A stretch of DNA of 64,000 bases from Shinisaurus crocodilurus (lineage: Eukaryota > Chordata > Lepidosauria > Squamata > Shinisauridae): assembly GCA_021292165.1 (NCBI GenBank), contig JAHFWL010000969.1, forward strand, positions 47,881-111,880. Direction: 5' to 3'. Under the pieces are notes generated by a model. That model was given only the letters and a program-made list of their open reading frames with translations. It ran no database searches and was not told the DNA's origin. This document shows positions 1 to 11,700 of this stretch, one piece after another. The translations under genes were made by a program, and so were the position numbers. Within the stretch, counting starts at the first letter, position 1. Every line of letters begins with the position of its first letter.

Positions 1-214
1 GCTTCTCCAGCTACATCTTCAATCATGCTGCACTTCCAAGTTCATGGCTCAGACTGTTTTCCAGGGGGCAGGAAGAGAAGGCACTGGCTACGCCCACATT
101 CTGCACCAGGGGAGGTCTGGGTGATATTCACAGAGTGTCTGCTCTAGGATGCAGAGACTCTGTGGTCCCAATTACGTCATGCGCCCATATATGGCTTGAG
201 GTTTTGACTGCTCA

Positions 215-575
215 CCCCCAACAGAAAGAACCACGCTGGCTGCTCCCTAAGGTTGGGAAAGCGACCTCAGAGAGAGGAAGAAGGGGATGTTTCAGGGGTC
301 GGGGAGGGGAGGAGACTGGGGAGGGGAGGAGACTGGGGAGGGGAGGAGACGAATTATCCTGACGCCTCACCAGCCTCCTTCCTTCTCCCTCTGAAATGCT
401 CCAGCTAGATGGGCAAAAAAGCCCGTCTAGTGAAAATGCAGGGCAGGAGGAGGACGGAGGAGAGGTGGAGATCGCCTCCGCTGCTCCTCCTGCTCTGTGT
501 TGGATGACTGTAAGCCTCCAAGTTCGGGGGCTTACAGGCATTGCCATAGGATTGTGCCCTAAAATGAAAACCCAA
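215..575 (+). repeat. Dispersed repeat family X, copy 1
   Basis: This stretch matches 38280-38630 in the same orientation. Shared blocks are the cagaaagaaccatgc-like start, the gcgacctcagag block, the cagcctccttccctcccc block, the tctagcgaaaatgca block and a final gg(a/g)ttgtgc(c/t)ct. Copy 1 carries an extra minisatellite at about 300-351, a 17-bp unit (aggggaggagactgggg) repeated three times. I do not recognise the family. The short open frames here are low-complexity Arg/Gly/Glu runs and not credible genes. Confidence 0.6.
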
Positions 576-576
576 A

Positions 577-1369
577 TTATTTTGGGAATGCACTAAAGCA
601 GCAAGCAGCTATGGCAAGAGAAGGGGGGGGGGGCGTATGCTCTTGAGAAGCTGGGAGTCTGAGGAAGTCATCAGCCAGGAAGAAGAGCAGCTGCAAGACC
701 AGGAAGCCAATCTGAGAGCATGTGAGGCAGAAGCTGAAGTGGGTCTGCAAGAGGGGAGAGGAAGACAGCTGGTAGCGGTGGTCTGAAGTCAGAGCAGGCT
801 GCTGGACTGAAGGCTTCAGGAGAAGGCTGGGGAACAGGCTTAAAGGTTCCAGGTGGAAAGCAAACCCTACCAGAGAGAAAACTGCCTTTCAAGCCCCAAT
901 TGTCAGGCCTGTGAGTTAACTGGGGTGGAGCTTAATAGGGGAATTAGTTTAAGTTTGGTTAAGGTTAGGAACTGGGGCTTGTAACACCTGATTGGTGGTA
1001 AAAGTAACTGTACATAAACCCTGTTTTAAAGTAATAACAGCAATCTTGATTAATAAGCTTTTTTGTTTTATTTCTTTTTAATAAAATACTATGAGCTTTT
1101 CTAGACAACGCTGCTAACCCACTGTATTTACTTTCAGTTTCATCACAGAATTGAGATCGGATCTCTATGCAAAGAGCTTCTCCTTTCTTGCCTTTCCATA
1201 CTTTCCACTACATAACCTCTATGTGGTGCTGTAGTGTAGCAGAATAATGCAATTACACTAGTGGGGGACTTGTGCTTTGTTTCAGGATGAAAAAAAATAC
1301 TGTATTCCCCCACCCGACCCCCGAGGAGGTGCTCTTAAAAAAACAAGGAGGGTCACAATGTTGACTAAA
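577..1369. other. No gene seen
   Basis: Contains a G run near 626 and AT-rich sequence at 1040-1090. Nothing in it resembles a conserved exon or a repeat family I can name. Confidence 0.5.
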
Positions 1370-2392
1370 GCATGTTACAGTGGTTTCGGTCCTACCTGTT
1401 GGGTCGATTTCAGAGAGTAAGATTGGGTGACTATTTCTCAGACCCTTGGAAACTCTGCTTTGGGGTTCCGCAGGGTACCATCTTGTCCTCAATGTAGTTT
1501 AACATCTATATGAAGCTGCTGCGAGCAGTCATCAGGGGATTTGGAGTCAAGTGCCATCAGTATGCTCTACTGATACTCTAGGCAACTCTATCCCTGTGTC
1601 AACTGAATCAGGAGAGGCTGTGCAAGTCCTGGATCAGTGCCTGAATTCAGTGATGGGCTGGATGAGAGACAATAAACTGAGGCTGAATCCTGGCAAGACA
1701 GAAGCCCTGTGGGTGAGTGGTTCCCGAGTCTGGGAGTTAGGCTTACTGCCTGTTCTGGATGGGGTTGCACTCCCTCTGAAAGATCAGGTTCATAGTCTGG
1801 AGGTACTCCTATCACTGTCGCTGGAGTCCCAAGTGTCTACAGCAACTCAGAGTGCCTTTTACCATCTTCGATTGGTTCACCAGCTACGGCCTCTCCTGGA
1901 CAGGGATAGCTTGGCCACAGTGATACAGGCGCTAGTAACCTCAAGACTGGATTACTGCAATGCGCTCTATGTGGGGCTGCCCTTAAGGCTGCTCCAGAAG
2001 CTTGAGCTAGTGCAGAATGCAGCAGCTCAGCTGTTGTTGGGAGCTGCCCCATTTCTGCATGCAACTCCTTTGCTGAAGGAACTGCACTGGCTACCTATTC
2101 ACTACTGGGTCAGGTTTAAGGTTCTGGTACTTGTGTACAAAGCCTGAAACAACTTGGGACCAGGTTACATGAGAGAATGCTTCCTCTCATACCAACCTGC
2201 CCAGTCACTGAGGTCATCAGATGGCATGCTCCTGGTGGTTCCTCATGGACCTTTGACCTGATTGGAGAAGGGCCAGGAGAAGGGCCTTCAGTGTGGCAGC
2301 TCCATTTCTGTGGAACTCCCTGCCTTTGGAGGTCAGGCAGGCTCCGACATTGTGCTGCTTTCAGTGCCTGCTGAAGACCTCCTTCTGGCTGG
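1370..2392 (+). pseudogene. CR1-clade (L3-like) LINE reverse transcriptase remnant
   Basis: This is the 3' half of a non-LTR retrotransposon ORF2. At about 1380-1500 the frame reads through the RT fingers and palm with a GVPQGT motif, as in CR1, L2 and L3 elements. The catalytic FADD/YADD region near 1558-1580 is disrupted by an indel. A 198-aa open stretch (1551-2147) then carries the typical thumb and C-terminal segment: a WM-DNKL-LNPGKTE block, LVTSRLDYCNALY, LQLVQNAAA-type and LHWLPI motifs. Further C-terminal sequence continues in broken frames to about 2390. In-frame stops and the lost catalytic aspartates show it is dead. The motif set is typical of the CR1 clade; the L3 assignment is from the wording of the C-terminal motifs and is an inference. 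Confidence 0.8.
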
Positions 2393-2456
2393 GGCATGCT
2401 GGGAGTTGTAGGCCAAAAACATCTGGGGACCCAAGGTTGGAGAACACTGCTCTGTT
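2388..2456. mobile_element. Half of a palindromic hAT-type MITE
   Basis: The sequence gggagttgtaggccaaaa followed by catctggggacccaaggttgg and agaacactg is the right arm of a MITE family whose complete copy sits at 57988-58085. Only one arm is obvious here. Confidence 0.6.
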
Positions 2457-4002
2457 TGAAGGGCTGTCCTGTGCAATTCCAGTTTAAAGATAAAGAAACC
2501 GTAAGAACTGTTGCCTGTCTACAGTTGGCACCAGAACAGCAGACTGAACAGGTAGACACACAGGTTCCCTGGTCACAGTCTTCTACACTATGGTTAGATG
2601 CACTGCATTTCTATTTAAATTATATATTTTTTCTCAGATTGCACATACACGTTTAATGCAAATTGCTACCCTCTTTTGTCCTATTTTTGGGTGATTCAGA
2701 CTGGTGTGCTTGAGTCCTCTCCACAAATCATCTATTTCTTTCCAAAATGCAACTGCCCTGCAGTTGATACTTTGATAACTCTAAAAAAATGCTTTGTTCC
2801 TAAAATATACCAAGCAACACAGTTCAAACAAAAATATTGTGCTTAACTCAGCAACACATCTGCATATGGCAAGTATTAATAAAGGTATACAATTAGTAAA
2901 TTGCATGGGATGGAGATTGCTTCAAGCTGGAAAAAAAAGTTCTCTGACTGCCAAATTCACAGGTGACCTTTGGAAAAGGATAAGCAAACAAAGAGAAATC
3001 CAGAATGCACTCTGGTAATAGCTCTTTTATAAGGCCCTTTGGAGTATTACACAAACAATAATGCAATGTTTCAGGAGCCACTGGCTTATACCATGACTGC
3101 CATACTGGGAAGCGTATAAAAGAGGATGCTTGAACATGTTCCAGAACATAGGTGGAGATTTCACAGCTTAAACCCACTCCAATAGACTCTGCTCCCTGAT
3201 CAGATTGGGAGTGGGCGCTCGCATCCTAAAGATGCTTCCAGAGCTGAGCTCCGTTTTTTGCTCCATGACCCTGCGACCTGATCTTGACCATGTCTGCCCC
3301 AACTCAACTAACTCAAGCTGTTTCTATTGCTCTTCACACAGACTCAGCACATTCCATAGGAGAGGGGGGAATTTAGTTCAGTCATTTCCCCACCTTTTTG
3401 GATCATTCACAGAAGTAGCAGCTGACACAACCATTCAGTGAACTCAGGGACATAACTAGGCGAGAATCACTGGGTTAGAGATCCCTTGAAATGTCATTTA
3501 GACCAGCCCCAGATCTATTTAAAAATACCTTTAAATTAATAAAATCGCTCTACTGCAAGATTTTGTGATGGCCTATATGTGGGTTTAAAACACACACACC
3601 TGACTGGGCAAAATGAATAAAGAACAGAAACAGAAGTACTGTATCGATTTGCCAAATTACCCTGGAGGATGACTGCATTCTTGTGTGTTTCCTTTAAAGC
3701 AACCCTGCACAACTTGGGGCCTACCAAGTGGAATGCAGCTGATCAGCATGTACAGTGGCCTACCAACCAGGGGTTCAGGTATCTGCTGACTGCTTAGGAC
3801 TGCAAAAACAGGGGGTTTGCCAAGCACCCAGCAGTCTACAATACATTGGTAGCAGGCTGGGTTCAGGTTGGTGGATCACAGGTAGTACGCACCTGCTATA
3901 AAGTACCAGGTCCTGGCCCCTTTGAGAGACCATGTGTTACATGGACCACCAGTTTGACCCACCAGTCTGGGTCCTCTCATTACTTTGTAAATGAAATGAC
4001 AG
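2457..4002. other. Non-coding, nothing recognised
   Basis: About 1.5 kb with only short random open frames on both strands and no repeat family that I can place. Confidence 0.5.
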
Positions 4003-4194
4003 CAGGGCCAGTGCAAGGCAGTTTGGTGCCCTAGGCAAGATCAGATATTTAGCGCCCCCCCTTCCCACTTGAGCCCTCCCTCCCTCCAGCCCTATGCCCA
4101 TTATGAAATAAAAGTCAATTGGCAAAACCTAAAAAAATTATTATCATAAACACAAACATACATAAAATTGAACCCAGCCCAGGAAGGAAGGAAG

Positions 4195-4226
<32 letters not shown>

Positions 4227-4881
4227 AGCAAGCTGCTAGTCCTCCAACATGGGGTGATTCCCCCCCCAACACACTTCGCTCGAAAATTCAGGAAACCCGC
4301 CTTATCTGCCCCCTCCTTGAAATCCAGGGCTCACGCAGCTGGCGACCCTCTCCAAATGCGGGGCGCATGCAGCTCCAGGCTCTCAGCCCCCCACCCGCCC
4401 CCGGATGCCAAGCCCCCGCCAACGACGCAGCCAGAGAGCCCCCTCCAGCCTCAAATAGCCCCCACTCGGGGCTCCTGGCGGCCCCTTCCTGCCCCAATGC
4501 CGTGTGCCCTGGAGGAAATGCAGGGCGCACGGAGCTCTCCAAAGGCGCGTGTGCGCGTGCCTCGTCTAAGCGGCCTCCACAGCCGTGCCTGCCTGAGGGA
4601 GGGCGCGTCCCCGGAGCTCTCCCCGCCGCCTCTCACACTGCGCTTACCGGCGTCGATGCAGCGAGGTGGGCCAGGACATCCTGGGGCTCTGCAGGGCTGG
4701 CCGGAGTGCGGCGGCGTGGGCTCTGGCCGGGCACAGACGGCGAAGCAGGATGCGTGTCAGGTCGGGAAGGACTGCGAAAACGCCTCCGCCTCCTTCCTCC
4801 TTCTGCACGCCTCAGTGGCGCCCCCTTTCGCCCTGCGCCCTAGGCAGCTGCCTAGTTCACCTAATGGTAGCACCGGCCCTG
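4003..4881. mobile_element. Non-autonomous hAT-like element with GC-rich core
   Basis: The left end reads CAGGGCCAGTGCAAGG with a nearby tgccctaggcaa; the right end is its inverted counterpart (gccctaggcagctgcc then ggtagcaccggccctg). Such CAGGGCCGG termini are common in hAT elements. Between them are a GGAA/GAAA microsatellite (about 4182-4226) and a strongly CpG-rich core of roughly 500 bp (about 4280-4800), very unlike the surrounding AT-rich DNA. No convincing 8-bp target duplication is visible: aatgacag on the left and aatcagtc on the right agree at only four positions. The long open frames inside reflect GC content; no protein family is recognisable. Confidence 0.65.
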
Positions 4882-5639
4882 AATCAGTCTGACTTTGTTC
4901 ACATGAGCCCATATGAAATGGTATCAGCTAAAATGTAAGAGCTGCTAGGTAAAAGCTACCAGCTTTCATGACTGTGGAAGTAAGATAATTTGTATGTGGC
5001 TGATTATGTAAAGCTCAGCCTTTGTGAAGCACAAATTGCACTCTGTTTGAACTGCTCTGCAGTCCCCCATGCAACCTGTTTTTAAACACAAGAATCATGT
5101 ATCCTAACTAGTGTTCTGTATTTCAAAAGCCCTCTCAGCATCAAGAGGAAACGGTTTCTGTTTAGTAATATTCTTTGATCAAAAGCCATAAGCATTTTGT
5201 CTACAGAGCCTGATAAAGCTGATATAGCGAGAGTTTGAGGCAGATCATTTTACATTCATACATATTTTACTGTAATCTGGGTATGCCCAACAATGGGTGA
5301 AAATGCAGTGTAGTTCCACTGATGGAACAACTGCTTCTGTTGGTGGAACTGGGGGGGGGGGGCAATTCTCCAGAGCAGATTTTCGGGGTGCACAGGGGGC
5401 TACAGGAGGGAGGAAATAGAGACGTCCCATCCTGTCCCATTGCATGAGTGGAGTTCTGCTCACATCACATTGGATTCCGCCCAATATACAACTATATGTA
5501 TAAATGCCCAATATACGGCTGTGAGAGGGGAAGGGGGATCAGAGCGCGGATCCCCAGCTCTGAGGTTGGAGGAGCTCTGTTTCTGACCTCAGATCTGGGA
5601 ATCCTCAGTATACTATGGCCACCTAAACACAGACTAGGG
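4882..5639. other. No gene seen
   Basis: AT-rich to 5280, then a stretch with a G run near 5350 and weak similarity to dispersed repeat family X. No exon-like sequence. Confidence 0.4.
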
Positions 5640-5895
5640 CAGTGGTTCTCAACCTTTTTTGCCCCATGCACCCTTTTCACCATATGTCAGAATGTAATTC
5701 CCCCCTTTCCAAGACTGTCTGACTTAATCTGTCCCATACAATAAGGTGCGATGTCCTGTAGATTATGTACAATCTGTAGAATTGTAATTTGTAGAAAGAT
5801 CAGTATTCCAACAGTTTGAGTCTGTGGTCCCAGTTCCCCCCCCTGAAACTCTAAAATTCCCCCCTGGGGGGAATTCCTCCCTGGTTGAGAACCTG
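5640..5895. mobile_element. hAT/Charlie-like MITE
   Basis: Left end CAGTGGTTCTCAACCTTTTT, right end ggttgagaacctg, which is its inverted copy. The interior is C-rich and non-coding. This terminus is typical of Charlie-type hAT elements. No clear 8-bp duplication could be read. Confidence 0.7.
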
Positions 5896-5902
5896 GTTGC
5901 TC

Positions 5903-6385
5903 TTCCCAGCTATTAAATCAATGACTAATCTAAGATTATAGGCTCTTTGTCTATGTTTAATAAATCTCAAATGGTCTGGTTGAACCAATGTTAGATAATT
6001 TGTATGCGGCTGCTTGTTGCAATCTATTGGCCAAAACTGCAGTTAATATTTTAATATCTACATTAATTAACGAAACAGGTCGATAGTTCGCACAATAAGT
6101 GTGATCCTTGCGATGTTTAGGAATCACCTTTAATGATGAAGAAAGGGAGCCTGATTCAAAAATATAATTATCAAGATGAGAAAGTCTTGGAACTAAGAGG
6201 CTAGAAAAAGTTTTATACCACTCAATTGGAAACCCATCTGGACCAGATGATTTCCCAATATTCTTACTTGTAATTGTTTTCATAATTTCCTCCATATGCA
6301 AAGGAACCAAGAGAAACTGCTGCTGTGAGGAATCTGCGCATGGAAGATTAACAGGGGGGGGAGTATCCATATCCTGCTCTGATTA
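5903..6385 (-). pseudogene. L1-group LINE ORF2, reverse transcriptase part
   Basis: A 137-aa open stretch at 6370-5957 contains the L1/Tx1 RT entry block: GKSSGPDGFPIEWYK, then a segment ending in IPKHRKDHTYCANYRPVSL, then LINVDIKIL and LANRL. These match the fingers region of L1-group RTs (GPDG-P-E-YK, YRPISL, D-KIL). It continues the minus-strand ORF2 seen at 8689-7455, from which it is separated by an inserted LTR. The catalytic palm is missing because the sequence breaks off near 5903, next to the MITE at 5640-5895. Non-functional. Confidence 0.8.
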
Positions 6386-6387
6386 TT

Positions 6388-7450
6388 TGTGGAGAAAGCC
6401 AACCTAAGCCCCCTTTCTGACACACACACACTCACCAAGGTGGGGGGAAGGAGACCCGGGGGGGGGGGGAGACAGCCAGTCTCCACAGAGGCCAAAGGGG
6501 ACAAACAACATCTGCATAGAATCACCCCAGGGGAGAAGACAGGAAGCATCGCCAGGTTTGTCAATGCTCTCGTATATCAGCCCCATCTACATAAGACTTG
6601 AATACCTTGCTAGAGCAGACACTTTGGCACCCATAAGAAAGGACCATTCAACACCACAGGATGGGACCATTAAGCAAGTGGCTTCAAAGGGACCCCACCC
6701 CACGGGGGGAAGGTGTCACCCCACCTGACCCAAAAGGCCGCCCCTCAGGGAGGGTGGCAACCCACCTGATTACGGAGGGAGGGGCTACCTGAAACACCAA
6801 GGTATAAAACACCCTGCGCAAGGGAACTGAGTTGTTGGACCTGATCAGCAATCTTGCCCCATGCTTGGGGTAAGGGAACAAAGGGATCGGCAACCCCGGG
6901 TAGCAGCACCCGGCGCGCTCCAGCTAGCTGAAATCACTGGCCGCTTGGGTTGACCGGACCCCCGGGAAACCAAGCTGAAATCACTGGCCGCTTGGGTTGA
7001 CCGGACCCCCGGGAAACCAAGCTGAAATCACTCACAAGCCGCTTGGGTAGACCGGACCTCCGCCGGGAACCCAGCTAGCTGCTTGGGTAGACCGGACCTC
7101 CGCCGGGAACCCAGCTAGCCGCATGCGGTTGACCGGGCCTCTGCTGGAGCCCGAGCTGAACTAACTAGCTGAGAGCCCTGAAATCACGGTGTCCTTGAGA
7201 CTTCTTGCTTGCTACTTTGTACCGTACTGATAAGCTGTATTGCTGGTGTGTGTCTGGGTTTGTGAAGGTAATTTTGTAAATAAACTTGTTTTATAAAAGA
7301 TACTTTTGTGGCTATAAGTTATCCCTTTGTTCTGGGCTAAGGGTGATAGTCGCTGGGGACCTCGGAGAAGGCCCGCCCCAGGACTCGCTACCCCCTTAGC
7401 ATTGAACCCGCGCAGAAGACCAGGTTGTCGGTCTTCCACTCTACCTGTAC
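6388..7450 (+). mobile_element. Solo LTR inserted in the L1
   Basis: The L1 ORF2 frame stops near 7455 and resumes near 6385, so roughly 1.06 kb is inserted. The insert has a promoter-like GGTATAAAACA at about 6802, a tandem array at 6926-7150 and an AATAAA at about 7278, in LTR order (U3, R, U5) on the plus strand. It is GC-rich at both ends. Exact edges are uncertain: TGTGG at 6388 is a possible start, but a clean target duplication could not be read. No internal retroviral genes are present, so this is a solo LTR or an LTR-like element. Confidence 0.55.
6926..7150 (+). repeat. Tandem repeat inside the LTR
   Basis: About four to five imperfect copies of a roughly 47-50-bp unit containing gctgaaatcactgg, ccgcttgggttgaccgga and cccccgggaaacca, with agctagctg spacers. 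The array lies downstream of the TATA-like box and upstream of the AATAAA. Confidence 0.8.
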
Positions 7451-7454
7451 TATA

Positions 7455-8689
7455 CAAATCAGAAACAAACTTTAAAATTGTGTATTTATATTTGTGGGAG
7501 AGGTTTATATCCTATCTTTCTCATCTTTAATAGCTGGAAAAAAACATTACAATGTTTCTGCTGTTTAAGACACTGTGCCAAAATCTTACTAGGACATTCA
7601 CCACTTTCCCACTATGCCTATTGTAAACAGGTTAAAGCAAATTCTGCCTGCTGTGAAAGGATATTATTCAACTCATATTTAATGTTCTACAGCTCTTTAT
7701 AAAGTTGTGCAGTTGGGGAAATGGCGAACTGGGTTATAAGAGATTTCAGTTTCTTATTAAGTATTATGCTGCTTTTTTTTTTTTTTTAATCTTATTGGAG
7801 TTGTAGGCAATAAAAGCTTTACTGGCCTCCCACTCAATGGCGCAAGAATCAACAGTACCCTCATTATCTTCAAAATACTTGAGTAGCTCAGCAGAAATCT
7901 GTTTTTTAAACACCTCATCATTAGGAAGAGAAACATTAAAGTGCCCAAGACCCACGTGTCTTGCCAAATCTGAAAACTGCAACTCCAGCCAAACCAGGGC
8001 TTGGTCTGAGACTATCAGTGTATCAATCTTACAAACATTTATTCAACATAGCAAAGATGTAGAAATCAGAACATAATCTAATCAAAAGCAATTCTGATGT
8101 ACTGATGAAATAAAGGTGTCTTCTCTCTCACCAGAATGCAAAATTCTCCTAGTATCAATCAAACCAAGTTCAACTATATAGCCCTGAAGTGTGTAAGCCT
8201 CAGCATCATATCCCTCTTAGGAGCAGGCATACTCCTACCCACACAGGGTCTAAAGTCTCATTAAAGTCCCTGCCCACAATCAGATAATCATAAGCAATAT
8301 CAACCAATCTGCTAAAACAATAATGAAACATATCTGGAGACTCAGTATTAGGCCCACATACATTAATCATAGCAATTACTTTATCAGTATATTTCCTAGC
8401 CAGAATCATAAAGTGACCATCAGGATCATTAATCGCCTGTTAAACTGAAAAAGAGAGTTGCTTATGAATTAAAATTGCAACCCCTTTAAACCGTGTCAAG
8501 GTATCAGTCACATATACCTCACCAACCCAATCTTTTCTCAACAAATGTTCATCTACCCTCATCAAATGGTGTTTTTGTTGTTGTTGCAAAAAAGCCAAAT
8601 CAGCATTTAGATCTTTTAACTTAGAAAGGACTCTTTTGCTTGTTTAAATTCCACAGTCCCTGAACATTCCATAAAATCACATTGAACAT
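7455..8689 (-). pseudogene. L1-group LINE ORF2, endonuclease and linker part
   Basis: Reading down from an ATG at 8689, the sequence gives an AP-endonuclease start (FNVILWNVQGL), then a DEHLLRKDWVG-like segment with GVAILIHKQLSF, then INVCGPNTESPDMFH and IVGRDFNETLDPV, the hallmark NVYGPN and GGDFN blocks of L1 endonucleases. A later piece (about 7982-7764) has the WEASKAFIAYNSNK linker, and 7760-7455 gives ELNNILSQQAEFAL and related L1 linker text with stops. Several frameshifts and stop codons are present, and a T tract at about 7771 adds length. It belongs with the RT fragment at 6385-5903 and the ORF1 remnant at 13563-12790, all on the minus strand. Confidence 0.82.
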
Positions 8690-8719
8690 GGGGGCGGGGG
8701 GAGAGAAAAGAACACATTG

Positions 8720-11700
8720 GGTGCATTCACACATCATGACAACCCACCCTGGCAATTATTTTTCCTTTTAAAAAAAAAGTTTTGTTTTTGTTTTTTTGCT
8801 GCACTTGTGCAACTCTGGAGGTGTGCAGTTCTGCAAGTGCAGCAATTGGAAGCCTCAGCTGGGTCAATGTCCTGGGGGGTATCTGCTGTCGTAGTACAGC
8901 AGGTACCAACCCTGGACATTGACCAAAAGAAGCTCCAAATAGGCTTTTTCTTCCATTTGGTTTCTCTTGACAGCTGTCAAAAGACAAGCTGTCATGGGAA
9001 ACCAAAGGCGCCAGTGATCTTTGCTCACCAAAAGGGGGCGGTGGGATTTATACCCCCTTTGCTGCAAGATCCTCCTCTCTTCTTTTTTTCTTTTCTTTTC
9101 CTTTCCTTTCCTTTCCTTTCTTTCTTTCTTTCTTTTGCACTAGACTGTCCTAAGGGTGAGCACACCTTTCCTGTTGTTCCTGAGACTCTAGGTACTCAGG
9201 AACATGGAAAAGTGCAACCCACCCCCTTTTAAAAGGAACTGGCACTTTGACAGCTTGCTGTCAAAACTCCAGTTCCCTTTAAAAGGGGTTTCTTGACAGG
9301 GTTCTCCATGGTTGCTTGACAGGGACATATGCAGGCATATGAATAAAACATGGCAAGCTCTGCCCCCCCCAAAAAAAAACCTCTTTTGAAATGAGCCAGA
9401 GTTTTGACAGCTGTCAAAACTGTCAGCTCCTTTTAAAAGGGGGTGGCTCTCAGCAATTATATAAAACAAGGTTCTTCTGAGAGACTACATAGGGGGGCCT
9501 TACATTGGAAATGCTATGCTTCAGCAGATGCTTAAAGGGGAGGGATGCTTATATGACTATATGGGGGAGGGGGGAAGGGAAGGCTACATTATTCGACATT
9601 ATGCTAACAAATATAAAATAGGCAGTCAGGAAAGAGACTTCTTCAGGTGTAATTACTTCTTCCTGGCAGTACACATGAGGGTAATGGGTCCAGATCCACT
9701 CAGACATAGCTGAACAGATACTTCTAGCTTCCTGCCAAGTCGCTGATTCAGATGCTGGATTCATGGAAAGAGGTGGGGGCCTGTCCCCCTGCCCATTGAT
9801 GGCCACAACGTCATTCTCTGCCCCTGGTCCTGATAACTGTGGGTTGTCCTGAAGGAGCATGTCGCCCCTTGACCTGCAGATGTTGTGCAGGATGCGGCAA
9901 GCTACAATCACATCTGGAATGAGGTCTTCCTCTGCATCCAGAAATGGGTAGAGGGAGCACCAGCATGCCTTTAAGTGACTGAAGGCGTGCTCCATGGGCA
10001 GTCTCGCACAGCTGTGGTAGTAGTTGAAGTTCTTCTGTTTTACCATTCTCAGAGCCCAGTACAGTGCCTAAGCCACGGTTGCAGGGCAAAGGCATAGTCT
10101 CCAAGGATGAGGTGCTGCACGGGGATAGCGTTGACTGTAGCCGGGGGTGGGGGCGCTGGTGAAGAACCTGCCAGTGGCTAGCTTGCCTGCCAAAGGCAAG
10201 TTCCAGAAGAGGTCTATGCCATGGCTTCTCCTCGGAAACCCCTGCGTAAACATCCATAAACTTCTAGAGTCCACAAACGCCTGGAGGAGGATGCTGTAAA
10301 AGCATTTGTGGTTGTAGAAATCCTCACCCTGCCTGGAAGGAGCTAAGCTGCACATGTGTGAGGAATCCAGGGCCCCTGCAGCCTGGGGGAACCCCAGCTC
10401 ACCCCCCCCACATATTCTTTCTTTCATCCCCCACCTTGATGACGTCAGTGAGGTAGAGCTCATTCAGAATGCACACCATCTCACAGAAGATTTCGCACAC
10501 AGTAGTCTTCCCTACTCTGAAGGTATTGCTGAGGGGAAGGTACCCAATGTTGAAAGCAAGTTGAAAGCGAGGAGGGGCCAGCCCCAGACTTTTTTCCTGA
10601 TATGGATTTCTACATTACCGTGTCCGAATTATGGATTGTAGGACCAGTTTCTGCAGCTATTATTTCAAATGTGGCCCGGAACATGCAGAAAGTGCTGTAA
10701 AATCTGGCATCATCCCAAGCATCCATGTCCACAATTGAGGCCCACATGGACGGCCTTGGTGTATGGGAGTGCCCACCGGGGGACAACACATTTATCTGTG
10801 GTGAGCCCCTCCACCATGGAGGCAGGAGTCATGGTTCCCTTCCACAGAGGCAGACATTAGCATCTCCTGCAGACTGCAGAACTGTCCTGGCCCTGGCTGG
10901 AAAAGGCTCCTTAGCAAGCCCTGCTCCCTCCACCCCTTCGCCTCCACCTACAGCATGCAGTGCAGCAGAGCAATTAGGGAACCTGATGCAGGTGTCATGC
11001 ACTGGTGTCAAGGACCTCATCGTGGTGATTAGTGACTGCTTTAGAGTGGTGCCAATCTCAGCATGAATAAGGGGTGATTGTGCCATAACTGTCTTCTAAG
11101 CACCGGAGCCTCATCTTGCACTGATTCAGCTGCTGAGAAGGGAGAAGCAGAAGGAGGCAGAGGCAGAGGTGGGGAATACAGCACTTTCTAGTAAGTGGCA
11201 TCTTTCAGAATGGGCTTTGGGGTGGGGAAGCAGGTGCCGTTACTATAGAAAGTTAGTTAGCAGGGGAGGTGGAGGCTGAAGGCGGGGGGGGGGGGGAAGC
11301 ACTGTGGACGGAAAACCATGCTCTCCAGTCTGAGGACCCTATGGGTTGCTTGAAGAAGGTCTTGGGTTGTAGACCAGGCCCTCCATTCGTTCAGGTGCAG
11401 GTTCCTGCAGAGCAGTCAGTACCACCTCTCAAAAGTGCAAACTGCACTAGTGTAAAGCGTGAGGTTTAGCAGGGTGTGGGCAAGCGACAGAAGTGGGAGG
11501 CAGAGGCAGAGGGAATGAAGAAAACAAAAGTTTATGAGTGCATGAGCATGGCACACACCACAACATCCCAGCAGTAGCACCACAGGTGCAACATACCTTT
11601 TCTCTTAAGGCGCCTTATGTGCCGGCGATGGCAGATGACCTGAAGAAGCTGTAAGCAAGCAACCACACTTAGCATACTATTCTTGGGGTCCATGTTTCCA

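Noticed and set aside
4119..4892. 257-aa open frame, the longest outside the LINEs
   Set aside because: Low-complexity Lys/Glu run from a GAAA microsatellite followed by Pro/Ala/Ser-rich text from a GC-rich core; overlapping open frames on the other strand; no domain.
6926..7150. CRISPR-like array
   Set aside because: Units are contiguous imperfect tandem repeats without unique spacers, in a vertebrate genome.
8717..9232. 171-aa open frame
   Set aside because: Phe/Leu/Ser runs come from a CTTT tract at the end of the Harbinger element; no homology.
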